64,000 bases of DNA from an uncultured Bacteroidales bacterium. GTDB lineage: Bacteria > Bacteroidota > Bacteroidia > Bacteroidales > Paludibacteraceae. The position numbers and the translations under genes are program-made. The DNA is taken from assembly GCA_949282265.1 (NCBI GenBank), contig CASDOZ010000007.1, positions 62,001 to 126,000 of the forward strand, read 5' to 3'. The notes under the pieces were generated by a model, which was given only the letters and a program-made list of their open reading frames with translations, did no database searches and was not told the DNA's origin. Below are positions 43,886-54,931 of this stretch, one piece after another. Every line of letters starts with the position of its first letter. The first letter of the stretch is position 1.

Positions 43886-45703
43886 TTATGGAATCAGCAA
43901 TTTATGGACATCACAATGGCCACCAGCACGCGCCTGCAACAAATACAGGCCTTGTCCGAACCTGTTCGTCAAGATTTCGGCCTGCCCGCGGAAGCTACCT
44001 TGCAACATTCGTTTCCCATCTATGCCGTAAATGGTATATTCTACGGTTTCATCCGTGTCGGTTGCCAGTGAGATTCGTCCATTTGAGATGGTAATTTGCG
44101 AAAGTATTTCGCGGTTATTGGCGGTGGAAGTAACAATGCCCGTGCCCGACATGTGCCATGTTTCACCTTTGTTCGTCCCCCAAATGTATTCGGCCAGTTC
44201 CGGATAGTCCACAAATGGGTTCCGGTTACCTTGTACGTCCTCAATGCCGTCGTTCCGGTCTTTTTCCTTTTCCGAAACGGGATCTTCCCGATGCCACTTG
44301 AGCAACAGGTTTGTCGCGTAGGTGGTCAGGCCGGCCGTGCCGCTGGAATAGGTGAACATGGCCCTGCCCCCTTCTTCTTGCGTAAAATTGATGTTGCGGT
44401 AGCGTGTCATCATGTAGAAGTAAATCCGTGCAAAATCGCCCTTGTATTCATCCGCCGGTTCGAAAACCTTGCCTGAATAGCCGCTGAAATTAGATGAGCC
44501 GAGTTTGCTGCCGTTGTCGGATGTATAAGTCGCGTTGCCAACCTCGCCAAACGGATAGTTGCTGCGCATACCGTTCACCTTGCCGTCGGTCGGGATTAAA
44601 TGCACAATGTCCGAGTACATAGGTTTGGCATCGTTGAACCAACTTTTGGGCACACTGTGTTCGCGGTTGTAGCAATCGCATTCATCGCGATAGTTTCCAC
44701 ATTGGTCGCTGCCCCACGTAAAAGTACAGTTGGAATACATGTCCCAAACGCGCCCGTTAGCCGTGTTGTCCGTCTGACGGAAAGCCGTCCACAGGCCGTC
44801 GTACGAAACGACTTGGTGTCCATTGGTGATAATACTCTGCAAAGCTTTTATAAGGTCAGTTCCTGCGCGCCCATCCGCCGATGTGTAATAAGGATTGCCC
44901 GCCGTATTGCCCGCCGTGGTTACGGTGATGGTGTTCGAGGGTTGCGAAGTGGTATATCCGCTTGCACTGGCCGTGGTGTTGTAGTAGTAGGTCGTGTTGC
45001 TTGCTAGTCCCGTAACCGTGTAGTTGGTCGCGGAGGTGTTGTAAGGCGAAGCATCTATTTCCTGGTCGTTCCCGGCCTGCCATACGAAAAGGCTGTAGCT
45101 TGTCGCGTTTTGTACTGCGCTCCAGTTGGCCGTAAAACCGTTTGTGCTGACATTGGTAGCGGCAGCGGCCATAGGTGCGGTCAGCGTGCCGGGATCGGGC
45201 TGCGTGCCGCCGGAGTAGGCTGTCCATTCCAAGTCATCAATGGTTACACGCGCACTCGTTGTGTTTTCAAGTATGATGGTCGTGCCCGAAGGCGCGTTTA
45301 CGGGAAAATTGCTGACTTCGTACACTTTGCCTTGTTCCAACATAGCTGCATTGACGGCGTTTACACTCGTGCCGCCCACCGTGATGGACAAGGTTATTTT
45401 TATTTTAGCATCGGAAAATGGGATGGAATATTTGAACGACACCGTGCCTACACCGGCAGCCTGTTGTGCGCTGGTCAGGTTACCGGTTATTTTACCTTTT
45501 CTTATGCATACAGCTTTGCCGTTGATTTCCTGGTCGCTCCTCGCATCGGTAGCTGTCCAGGTCTGTCCGTTGTCGCCAATCCATGAAATAGATTCGTAGG
45601 AATCGTTGGTATTTTCGTTATTTGAAAATGTCTCAATGCCTTGCGCCTGTATGCCGGATACGATAAACATCAGCACTATCACGGTGGTAAAAATATTTTT
45701 CAT
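43886..45703 (-). CDS. Secreted endonuclease I with fibronectin III domain and type IX sorting tail
   Basis: 605 residues. Signal peptide (about 1-20, ending IQAQ); a beta-rich module (about 22-165); a fibronectin type III domain (about 172-270, with TNGFTANWSAVQNATSYSLF); an EndA/NucM-type nuclease domain (about 275-515) with catalytic-site segments CDCYNREHSVPKSWF and YSDIVHLIPTDGKVNGMRSN; and a C-terminal domain (about 530-605) ending GLYLLQARAGGHCDVHKLLIP, whose core matches type IX sorting tails. I infer release or surface anchoring by the type IX system for use of extracellular DNA. It has a -7 element upstream. Confidence 0.88.
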   Translation of the reverse strand: MKNIFTTVIVLMFIVSGIQAQGIETFSNNENTNDSYESISWIGDNGQTWTATDARSDQEINGKAVCIRKGKITGNLTSAQQAAGVGTVSFKYSIPFSDAKIKITLSITVGGTSVNAVNAAMLEQGKVYEVSNFPVNAPSGTTIILENTTSARVTIDDLEWTAYSGGTQPDPGTLTAPMAAAATNVSTNGFTANWSAVQNATSYSLFVWQAGNDQEIDASPYNTSATNYTVTGLASNTTYYYNTTASASGYTTSQPSNTITVTTAGNTAGNPYYTSADGRAGTDLIKALQSIITNGHQVVSYDGLWTAFRQTDNTANGRVWDMYSNCTFTWGSDQCGNYRDECDCYNREHSVPKSWFNDAKPMYSDIVHLIPTDGKVNGMRSNYPFGEVGNATYTSDNGSKLGSSNFSGYSGKVFEPADEYKGDFARIYFYMMTRYRNINFTQEEGGRAMFTYSSGTAGLTTYATNLLLKWHREDPVSEKEKDRNDGIEDVQGNRNPFVDYPELAEYIWGTNKGETWHMSGTGIVTSTANNREILSQITISNGRISLATDTDETVEYTIYGIDGKRMLQGSFRGQAEILTNRFGQGLYLLQARAGGHCDVHKLLIP

Positions 45704-45738
45704 AACGGGTATAATGAATATTTTTTGAAAAAGGGGAG

Positions 45739-45746
45739 CAAATATA
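45739..45746 (-). promoter_or_regulatory. -7 element of the endonuclease gene
   Basis: Minus strand TATATTTG, 36 bases from the start codon; no clear -33. Confidence 0.5.
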
Positions 45747-45840
45747 ACAAAAAAACGAGAAATGTTATTCCAACCACATAAAATTGTGCAATAAATTTGT
45801 CTGCCGGCCAGTTTTTGTGCGAATTTCTGGGGTTATAAAC

Positions 45841-45882
45841 GAAACCGTCCGCTTGCGCAAGAATGCACCGGCGGACGGTTTC
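45841..45882 (-). terminator. Terminator hairpin after the lipocalin gene
   Basis: Perfect 12-bp inverted repeat GAAACCGTCCGC / GCGGACGGTTTC with an 18-base loop, 20 bases past the stop. The following T content is weak. Confidence 0.6.
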
Positions 45883-45902
45883 TACACCATGTTTAACCCT
45901 TT

Positions 45903-46439
45903 TTATTCACCTTTCTGTTCTACCCAGATCAGTTCATTTGTATTGTAACCTCGGTTTTGCGCGCTTGTCAGCACATAATCCAAATCCACGTCGTTCATTC
46001 TTGGCGTGCGGCTCAATATCCAGAGGTATTTGCTCTTTTTGCTACCAATCAAAGCATAGCGGTAATCGTCGGCAAGCTCCAGCACATAATAGGGCGCGTA
46101 GAAGTTCCAGAAAAAGGCCACTTCCAGTTTGCCGGGTTCGGCATCGTTCGGACGGCGTGCCTTGCCGATGGCTTCATCGTATTTACCATCGAACGAATCT
46201 TTGTAACCGGCATTGACTACCTTGATTGTACCGTCGCTGTTCAGCGTGTAAGTGGCGGTGCAACCCACCAGTCCACGTTCAAAGCTGTGGTCGAATCGCG
46301 CTATTTCATACCATTGCCCCGCATAACGGTTCAGATCGAGTTCTTGTACCGTGCTTGTGTTTATGTTATCGTTGCTACAAGCTGAAAGGCCGATAGCGCA
46401 CAGCATCATGCTGCAAATTGAATTGAAAAGTTTGTTCAT
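45903..46439 (-). CDS. blc: Lipocalin family lipoprotein (Blc-like)
   Basis: 178 residues. Lipobox GLSAC with the acylated Cys near residue 21, then the lipocalin fold: RYAGQWYEIARFDHSFERG (GxW motif), YTLNSDGTIKVVNAGY and the third motif region ILSRTPRMNDVDLDYVLTSA. Bacterial Blc proteins bind fatty acids or lysophospholipids at the outer membrane. Transcribed divergently from vsr. Confidence 0.92.
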   Translation of the reverse strand: MNKLFNSICSMMLCAIGLSACSNDNINTSTVQELDLNRYAGQWYEIARFDHSFERGLVGCTATYTLNSDGTIKVVNAGYKDSFDGKYDEAIGKARRPNDAEPGKLEVAFFWNFYAPYYVLELADDYRYALIGSKKSKYLWILSRTPRMNDVDLDYVLTSAQNRGYNTNELIWVEQKGE

Positions 46440-46575
46440 TTTATAATCTTTTTATATATAACAAATGATATCTGGAAAAGTTCTGGAATATGGGATCTTT
46501 TTTTTGATTTGATGGTAAAAGATTCTTTACGACGGATTTCTGATGCCATGTTTTCCATTTCTTTCACGAAATTAT

Positions 46576-46594
46576 TACATTTGCTCCAAAGATA
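46576..46594. promoter_or_regulatory. Overlapping divergent promoters of lipocalin and vsr
   Basis: Plus strand TACATTTG at 46576-46583 lies 17 bases before the vsr ATG; minus strand TATCTTTG at 46587-46594 lies about 147 bases before the lipocalin start. The two -7 elements are 3 bases apart, so the polymerases would compete. Confidence 0.6.
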
Positions 46595-46600
46595 TGCAGC

Positions 46601-47143
46601 ATGGATATTTGGGACAAAGAAAAACGATCGGCCGTCATGGCTAGGATCAAAAGCAAGGACACGAAGCCTGAACTTATCGTCCGCCGCTACTTGTACCACA
46701 GGGGCTACCGCTACCGTAAGAACGTGAAAGGACTGCCGGGTACGCCCGACATTGTATTGCGCAAATACGGCATCGTGATCTTCATCCATGGCTGTTTTTG
46801 GCATGGGCATGGGGCCGACGGGCATATTCCACATAGCAACACGGACTTTTGGAAAAAGAAAATCGAACGGAACAAGCAACGGGATGAACACAACAAAGCA
46901 GAGTTGAAGAAAATGGGCTGGCGGGTAATGACTATTTGGGAATGCCAACTGAAACCTGCCGCACGCGAACAGACCTTGTTGGAAATGGAATATTGGATTA
47001 ACCACGTTTATTTGGAACGTTTTAAACCAAAGCCGCTTAAAGCCTACAAAATGGAAGAAAAATCCCCCAGCCTGGCAGCCGAGGGAGAAATGGGGTATGG
47101 GAAGTCAAAGGCTTTCAATGTCGTTGAAAAGCCGGATGAGTGA
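46601..47143 (+). CDS. vsr: Very short patch repair endonuclease (Vsr)
   Basis: 180 residues; E. coli Vsr has 156. Nicks at T:G mismatches created by deamination of 5-methylcytosine. Conserved MDIWDKEKRSAVMARIKSKD, TKPELIVRRYLYHRGYRYR, GTPDIVLRKYGIVIFIHGCFWHGH (zinc and catalytic region in GCFWHGH) and the WKKKIERNKQRD segment. About 25 extra residues at the C-terminus are translated from sequence that overlaps the convergent methylase gene by 39 bases. Confidence 0.95.
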   Translation: MDIWDKEKRSAVMARIKSKDTKPELIVRRYLYHRGYRYRKNVKGLPGTPDIVLRKYGIVIFIHGCFWHGHGADGHIPHSNTDFWKKKIERNKQRDEHNKAELKKMGWRVMTIWECQLKPAAREQTLLEMEYWINHVYLERFKPKPLKAYKMEEKSPSLAAEGEMGYGKSKAFNVVEKPDE

Positions 47144-48334
47144 ACGGCCAATGGCATAAGCCAAATTGACAGGTACAGCATTCCCTATTTGTTTATATTG
47201 CGAACTAAGTGTGCCAGCAAATTTCCATTCATCAGGGAATGTCTGTATGCGGGCATATTCTCTCACAGTCAACGGACGGGTTTCCGTTGGATGGCAACGT
47301 TCGGTTTGCTTTTGGGCAGGAGCGCAAGTCAATGTCAAACTTGGTTCGTCCAAAGAAAGCCTTCTGGCCATTCCTGTTTTTCCCCCTTCCAATTCAAAAC
47401 TACCACCCATATATTCTTTTTGTACATCAAGAGGCAGGTCGCGCCAATATCCACCCATCGGCACAAGTTCCATCACCTTTTGCTTTTTAGGAGGATATGT
47501 TTGTCCCTCTGAAGGTGGTACATCGGTATCATACAATTCACCTTTGAAAAAAGCATCCCGCAAAGTCATGATCCTATAATAGGGATCCGGCCATTTAAAC
47601 TGAACTTTATCAGCAATATCATTTCGGATAGCGACCAGTATCAATCGCTCTCGCTTCTGAGGTACTTGATAAAAAATGGCTTTTAGCACCTGGGGTTCTA
47701 TCAAGGTATAACCTAATTCTGCAATTGTGTTCCTTATCGTTTTCAATGTACGTCCACCGTCATGGGCGGCAAGGCCTTTGACATTCTCACCCATGAAAAC
47801 TTTGGGTTGTATTTCTTTTACGGCACGAGCTAATTCAAAAAATAAAGTTCCTCTCGTATCGTTGAATCCACCTTGTTTGCCAGCATAAGAAAATGCTTGA
47901 CAGGGGAAACCACCAGAAAGAAAATCAACTTTGCCATTGAATTGTTTGAAAGAAATGCTTCTGACATCTTGCTCCACAACTCGCCATTCGGGACGATTGT
48001 ATTGTAATGTCACACAAGCATCATGATCTATCTCATTCAGCAAGATATGGGAAAAGCCAGCTTTTTCCAAACCCAAAGCAAGACCTCCGGCGCCAGCAAA
48101 CAGTTCAATGGACGTATAAGGACGAAGTGCTTTCACTTGCATTTCCTTTTCCCAAGAGGACAGTACCATATTATTGATTTCTGGTACATTGAGCAAATTT
48201 TCTATATAAAAGATTTTTTGACCTGCCTGATTAACCGAAGGAACGAAAGAACCATTTGTTTCCCACTTCTGCAAAGTGGCTTTCGATACACCCATAATAT
48301 CGGCAAAATTAGAGGCTGTTATTGTTTTTTCCAT
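47105..48334 (-). CDS. dcm: HTH-fused DNA cytosine-5 methyltransferase
   Basis: 409 residues. N-terminal MerR/HTH-like segment (about 1-55; ITASNFADIMGVSKATLQKWE), then the C5-methylase domain: motif I ELFAGAGGLALGLEKAGF, motif IV with catalytic Cys in GGFPCQAFSYAG, motif VI ENVKGLAAHD, motif VIII QKRERLILVAIR, and motifs IX-X (REYARIQTFPDEW, QIGNAVPVNLAYAIG). Partner of the nuclease encoded just upstream (3-base gap). By analogy with M.SsoII/M.EcoRII type enzymes the HTH may repress the R-M promoter (inference). Target probably GGNCC if the nuclease call holds. Confidence 0.93.
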   Translation of the reverse strand: MEKTITASNFADIMGVSKATLQKWETNGSFVPSVNQAGQKIFYIENLLNVPEINNMVLSSWEKEMQVKALRPYTSIELFAGAGGLALGLEKAGFSHILLNEIDHDACVTLQYNRPEWRVVEQDVRSISFKQFNGKVDFLSGGFPCQAFSYAGKQGGFNDTRGTLFFELARAVKEIQPKVFMGENVKGLAAHDGGRTLKTIRNTIAELGYTLIEPQVLKAIFYQVPQKRERLILVAIRNDIADKVQFKWPDPYYRIMTLRDAFFKGELYDTDVPPSEGQTYPPKKQKVMELVPMGGYWRDLPLDVQKEYMGGSFELEGGKTGMARRLSLDEPSLTLTCAPAQKQTERCHPTETRPLTVREYARIQTFPDEWKFAGTLSSQYKQIGNAVPVNLAYAIGRSLIRLFNDIESL

Positions 48335-48337
48335 GTG

Positions 48338-49075
48338 TCATAAGTTTTGGAATCCATCATAAGTTTTGAATGCAAGCAGATAAAGGCTCTTAGACATGTC
48401 AGGAGACAGTTGATTAAGTTCTTCATAAACATTGTTCTCTATGGAACCACATTGCAATTCTGCTATAGCATCATCCAAAATATCAGGTAAGGCACGGCAT
48501 AATTTAAAAAAGGCTTCACTGTCGCCAAATACGATTTCATAGAATTTATCAATGGAAATCCTGCGAATCCGATCATGCGAGAAAACTTTTCCATCCACGG
48601 TAGTTGTCCATTTGACGTTTTGTGATTTCTTGGCGATAACTTCCACCAACATGCAAACCGCCCGGTCATCCTGCAAAAGTTTTTCTTGCATCTTCATATA
48701 AGTTTTTTGAGAAGATGCAGAATTCATCGTATTGTGTTTATTTTTTAACTCAGCATAAATATGTAACTCATCATTTATCACATCAAATCCTGCAATAGGC
48801 ACATTCCAACCATTGCCAGCATATTTAAACAGATTCTGATGAAAATAACCGATACGATTAGAATTTGTCTTGTCTATTTGCCGGATACATTCGGATTCTA
48901 TAATTTCTTCAAAAGTTTTTCCGTATACTTTTGCATCAAATGTCAATTTTATAGGATCTACAATATTCTCATTGAAACTTTTCAAATCAATGAACGTGCG
49001 GTATAATGCGACTGTTTCTTTCACATGGTTGAAAATGTCCGCATTGGATATGAACCCTAATTGATAATCCTTCAT
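48338..49075 (-). CDS. Type II restriction endonuclease, Eco47II-like family
   Basis: 245 residues from ATG 49075 (MKDYQLGFISNADIFNHVKE); the longer frame has no family similarity. Core: TFDAKVYGKTFEEIIESECI, RIGYFHQNLFKYAGNGW, and the likely PD-(D/E)xK site in GFDVINDELHIYAELKNKHNT, followed by SSQKTYMKMQ. This pattern is that of the Eco47II/Sau96I family (GGNCC). It is more AT-rich than flanking genes, which suggests acquisition. It precedes and is co-transcribed with the methylase. Confidence 0.85.
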   Translation of the reverse strand: MKDYQLGFISNADIFNHVKETVALYRTFIDLKSFNENIVDPIKLTFDAKVYGKTFEEIIESECIRQIDKTNSNRIGYFHQNLFKYAGNGWNVPIAGFDVINDELHIYAELKNKHNTMNSASSQKTYMKMQEKLLQDDRAVCMLVEVIAKKSQNVKWTTTVDGKVFSHDRIRRISIDKFYEIVFGDSEAFFKLCRALPDILDDAIAELQCGSIENNVYEELNQLSPDMSKSLYLLAFKTYDGFQNL

Positions 49076-49183
49076 TTTGTCTATAATTTGATGGTGTTTA
49101 TATATTTTGGATCGTTGTATAGTAATCAACAGATTTTCTGCAAGTATTTCAAATCTCCAATATTTACGACCGAATACCAGCCA

Positions 49184-49191
49184 CAAATATA
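49184..49191 (-). promoter_or_regulatory. -7 element of the restriction-modification operon
   Basis: Minus strand TATATTTG, 108 bases before the nuclease start. A long AT-rich leader follows. No clear -33 element. Confidence 0.45.
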
Positions 49192-49261
49192 CAATAAAGT
49201 ACTGAATTCTGGAAATAAAAACGCAAGCCTTGTCTTTCCTTTTATGGCTTTTGCCATGCAA

Positions 49262-49293
49262 AAACCCCCGTCCGGTTATGCGGGCGGGGGTTT
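49262..49293 (-). terminator. Terminator of the methylmalonyl-CoA mutase operon
   Basis: 13-bp stem (AAACCCCCG-T-CCG with one G-T pair) and 6-base loop; minus-strand T run follows. A second small hairpin CGGGC-N6-GCCCG lies at 49303-49318, directly after the mutB stop. Confidence 0.88.
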
Positions 49294-49328
49294 GCTGTCA
49301 TGCGGGCGTTTTTGCCCGATGCGGTCGC

Positions 49329-51458
<2,130 letters not shown>

Positions 51459-51513
51459 ATTGTCTGTTCAATATTAAGCCGCAGGCAGGCCTGCAACTTG
51501 ATTTATTGTTTTT

Positions 51514-53376
51514 TTATTTGTTTATCAGCTGCTTGTTGAAGGCCTGCAGGGTTTCCAGCACGTTTACTTTTACGTGTATGAAGTTTTCTATGCCTGCAGC
51601 TTTCAGGTCGTCCATGCATGCGGGCGCACCTGCAACCACGAAAATCTGCTTGCCTCCGATGGCCTTGTAAGCAGCGGGTGCCAACTCGGCATATTCGTCA
51701 TCACTGGAGCAGAGCACAACAATGTCCGCATTGGCTTTTTGCGCGGCGGCAACGCCTTCTTCCACGGTCTGGAAGCCGAGGTTGTCAATCACTTCGTAGC
51801 CTGCGCAGGCAAAGAAGTTGCAGGAGAACTGCGCGCGTGCCAGTCGCATGGCCAGGTTTCCAATGGTGAGCATGAAGGCTTTGGGACGTTTGCCGGAGGC
51901 TTCGGTAGCGAGACGCAGTGCTTCGAACTGTTCGGCGGCACGTGCGGTCGGCAAGGTGTCTGTGCCCGTTTCGGTGGAGCATCCGCAGTTGCATTGGCAG
52001 GATTCCTTGGTTATTTTGTCGCCGGCCACTTCGTTGAAGTTCGGGAACTGGTTGGTGCCGACATAGATTTCCTTGCGGCTGGCCACGTCTTTCTGGCGTT
52101 TTTCCGAGGTGGCTCTGATGGCGGCCTGCACGGTGCCGTTTTCCACGGCAGCAAAGAATCCGCCGGTGTTTTCAATGTCAAGGAATATTTTCCAGGCCTG
52201 TTCGGCTATCTTGGCAGTGAGGTTTTCCAGATAATAGGAGCCTGCTGCCGGGTCAACAACCTTGTCGAAGTGCGATTCTTCCTTCAGCAGGAGTTGCTGG
52301 TTGCGTGCAATGCGCTCGGAAAAGTCGTCGGATGCCTTGTAGGTAATGTCGAAGGGGTTCACGGTGAGTGAATCGACGCCGCCGAGGGTTGCGCTCATGG
52401 CTTCCGTCTGTGTGCGGAGCAGGTTTACGTGCGCATCGAAGATGGTTTTGTTGAACAGAGATGTTTCCGCGTGTACGTGCATCTTGGCGGCGCAGTCGCA
52501 TGCGGGATTGTAGGCTTTTACAATGTCGGCCCAGAGCATGCGTGCGGCGCGGAACTTGGCAATCTCGAAGAAGTAGTTTCCGCCTATGCCGAAGTTGAAC
52601 TTGATGGCTTTGGCGGCTTCGTCGGCTGTCAGTCCGGCTTCGGTGAGCATGGTCATGTATTGTGCTCCCCAAGCCAGTGCATAGCCCAGCTCCTGGGAAA
52701 CGTATGCGCCTGCATTGTTCAGGCTTACGGCGTTGACGCCGAGCATGCGGTAGTTGGGCAGGGCCTTGCCGGCTTCCACGGTTTGTTTTACGAGGTTGCC
52801 GACCATGTCCGCATCCAGTTTTTTGCCTTTCAGCAGCATGCGGTTAATGGGGTCGCAGTTGATGGAGCCGTTCAGTTTTGAGAGGTCGTAGCCTTTTTGG
52901 GTGAAGTAGTCGGTCAGCAGCGTGGCCAGTTCGGCGCACTTGCGGATGCAGACGGTGAAGTTCAGCTCTACGCAGTCGGCATAAATGCCGTTGAGCAGGG
53001 TGGCAATGTAATCGGCGCTCAGTGCTTTCTTGTTCAGCTTGAAGCCAATGGAGTCAATGCCTTTGTCGAGGATTTCCAGCGCTTTGGCATTGGCAGCCGC
53101 GGCATCCGAGGCGTCAATGTTCTGGCGTATGTACCAGGTGTTGTTGTCTTTGGTTCCGCGGACGTATGGGAATTTTCCCGGTGCGGAATCTTTGGTTTCC
53201 AGGCCTTCCAGGTTTTCGGCGCGGTAGAAAGGCATCACGTCGAAACCTTCCGTCGTGCGCCATACGAGCTTCTTGTTGAAGTCGGCGCCTTTCAGGTCGG
53301 CAATGATTTTATCCATCCATTCCTGTGTGGAAATGGCCGGAAAATCAGCCAGTAAATTCAATTTTTTTTCTGCCAT
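51514..53376 (-). CDS. mutA: Methylmalonyl-CoA mutase small (beta) subunit
   Basis: 620 residues. Same fold as the large subunit, but catalytic and cobalamin residues are missing: the DxHxxG site is replaced (region around AGYEVIDNLGFQTVEEG) and the barrel segments read HVHAETSLFNKTIFDAHVNL. It forms the stabilising half of the heterodimer. First gene of the operon, with a good -33/-7 promoter 68 bases upstream. No meaB or epimerase gene is adjacent. Confidence 0.96.
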   Translation of the reverse strand: MAEKKLNLLADFPAISTQEWMDKIIADLKGADFNKKLVWRTTEGFDVMPFYRAENLEGLETKDSAPGKFPYVRGTKDNNTWYIRQNIDASDAAAANAKALEILDKGIDSIGFKLNKKALSADYIATLLNGIYADCVELNFTVCIRKCAELATLLTDYFTQKGYDLSKLNGSINCDPINRMLLKGKKLDADMVGNLVKQTVEAGKALPNYRMLGVNAVSLNNAGAYVSQELGYALAWGAQYMTMLTEAGLTADEAAKAIKFNFGIGGNYFFEIAKFRAARMLWADIVKAYNPACDCAAKMHVHAETSLFNKTIFDAHVNLLRTQTEAMSATLGGVDSLTVNPFDITYKASDDFSERIARNQQLLLKEESHFDKVVDPAAGSYYLENLTAKIAEQAWKIFLDIENTGGFFAAVENGTVQAAIRATSEKRQKDVASRKEIYVGTNQFPNFNEVAGDKITKESCQCNCGCSTETGTDTLPTARAAEQFEALRLATEASGKRPKAFMLTIGNLAMRLARAQFSCNFFACAGYEVIDNLGFQTVEEGVAAAQKANADIVVLCSSDDEYAELAPAAYKAIGGKQIFVVAGAPACMDDLKAAGIENFIHVKVNVLETLQAFNKQLINK

Positions 53377-53443
53377 AACTTATATTTTAGTTTGATTTAG
53401 TGAATTGAAAAATCCGTCTTTACATGTGTTTTTCTCAACCCGG

Positions 53444-53474
53444 CAAAGGTAAACATTTTTTATGAAGTTATCAA
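53444..53474 (-). promoter_or_regulatory. Promoter of mutA-mutB
   Basis: Minus strand TTG (53472-53474), 20-base spacer, TACCTTTG (53444-53451). Confidence 0.7.
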
Positions 53475-53514
53475 GCAGAAAAATCGGGCGGGAAAATCGG
53501 GGATTTTGGAGTTT

Positions 53515-53955
53515 TTATAAGAACAGCCCGTTGAAATACATCCAGATGACGTAGCGTATGAATTTGCCTGCAAGCATGGAACCCGCCACGACATAGAAAT
53601 TGCAGCGGAAAAAGCCGGAAGCGACGGCGATAATGTCGCCAATGCCGGGCAGGAAAGAGAAAAATGCAAACCAGTCTCCGTATTTGTGTATCTTCTCCTG
53701 AAACCGGTCAATTTTTTCTTTTTTTATGCGCATATATTTTTCTATCCATTCTATTTTCCCCAGCAAGCCAAGCCAGTAGCAGGTTAATCCGCCGAGCCAG
53801 TTGCCGAGCGTGGCCGCAATAACGCATCCCCAAGGGTCAAGGCCGGCAAACAGCACGCCGGTGAATACGACCTCGGAACTGAACGGGAGTATGGTTGCCG
53901 CAAGAAATGCGGCCAGGAACAGTCCGAAATAACCAAGAGTGATAAGTGAATCCAT
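53515..53955 (-). CDS. YqaA/DedA-type (SNARE-associated) membrane protein
   Basis: 146 residues with about four helices. Conserved start FGLFLAAFLAATILPFSSEVVFTG in part (AATILPFSSEVV), GNWLGGLTCYWLG, and FFSFLPGIGDIIAVASGFF with Arg-rich loop. DedA-family members act in lipid carrier or membrane homeostasis. Last gene of the dcp-membrane protein-yqaA unit, 4 bases from the next. Confidence 0.87.
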   Translation of the reverse strand: MDSLITLGYFGLFLAAFLAATILPFSSEVVFTGVLFAGLDPWGCVIAATLGNWLGGLTCYWLGLLGKIEWIEKYMRIKKEKIDRFQEKIHKYGDWFAFFSFLPGIGDIIAVASGFFRCNFYVVAGSMLAGKFIRYVIWMYFNGLFL

Positions 53956-53959
53956 AAAC

Positions 53960-54931
53960 TTACAGAATAAGCCATGCGGCTATGTTAACAGTGAGCATGA
54001 ACAAGAACCATACGGAACGCGATACTGTTTGCCCCGACAAGCAAAGGTAAGCACCGTGTATGCTAACCCACAACGCCAGTAGCGGAAAAACAGACAAACC
54101 GTTTGATGCAGGGAACGCCAATAGCGGAACGGTGGCAAAAGAACACAATATCGTAACGGCAACAATAGCGCGCGTAGAAGTGGATTCACGGTATATGTTG
54201 GAGTAATAGCTGATAATGCCGAAACTGCCACAAAAAAGGAGCAGAAGAAAATAGATAGGTTGCGAATAATCGTTGGCCAGATCGGGCAATGTGCGGCGGT
54301 ACATGCCGGTCAATGCGTCTGCAAAAAGGTCGAAACAGTGGTACCATGCCAGATAGGCCATCCAAAATACGAGGACAGTACACACCCCGATCAGCGAAGC
54401 GAGCAACACACGTAATGAGAAAGCGCGTTCCAGCATAAAGGCTATCCACATTACGGGTATAAACCAGAGCATATCGGGCATGAACATGGCAGCTACGGTG
54501 GCCAGCAGGGTAGCCAGATAGGCTTGTTCAACACTCCAAATGTCTTTGAACATGGTTCTGGTTAGTGCAAGTATGCCCGTGAAGAGCAGTACGGACAATT
54601 GGGCTTCGAGGGCATAGCGTCCGGCAGGACAGGCACTAATAAAAAGAGCGTAGAGCAACAAGGGCACAATGCTCCATTTGCGTTGTATGCCGAATTTGAG
54701 CAATAGCCCGGAAATGGAAAAGCCGTTGAGCAATGTCATGCCCAGAGTGGCGGCAAGTTGCAGGTAGATATTGATGTGGAATGTATAGCTTATGGGCAGG
54801 CTGATGGTCAGGGAACCTGTTCCGGCGGCCGGCATCAGGAAATCAGGCAGCCACATGGCCAAACAGCCCATCAGCAGCAGAATGCTGACGGGCGTGTTCG
54901 GTCGTGCTATATTCACAAAGGCATTTTTCAC
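53960..54931 (-). CDS. Polytopic membrane protein of unknown function
   Basis: 323 residues with eight to nine hydrophobic helices and few charged residues, for example ILLLMGCLAMWLPDFLM and ALWVSIHGAYLCL. I recognise no domain; the pattern resembles hypothetical Bacteroidales membrane proteins. Its start overlaps the M3 peptidase stop by 4 bases and its stop lies 4 bases from the YqaA gene. Confidence 0.7.
   Translation of the reverse strand: MKNAFVNIARPNTPVSILLLMGCLAMWLPDFLMPAAGTGSLTISLPISYTFHINIYLQLAATLGMTLLNGFSISGLLLKFGIQRKWSIVPLLLYALFISACPAGRYALEAQLSVLLFTGILALTRTMFKDIWSVEQAYLATLLATVAAMFMPDMLWFIPVMWIAFMLERAFSLRVLLASLIGVCTVLVFWMAYLAWYHCFDLFADALTGMYRRTLPDLANDYSQPIYFLLLLFCGSFGIISYYSNIYRESTSTRAIVAVTILCSFATVPLLAFPASNGLSVFPLLALWVSIHGAYLCLSGQTVSRSVWFLFMLTVNIAAWLIL

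Noticed and set aside
46601-49075. Restriction locus as part of a prophage or integrative element
   Set aside because: No integrase, attachment site or phage genes nearby; only an AT-rich composition suggests transfer.
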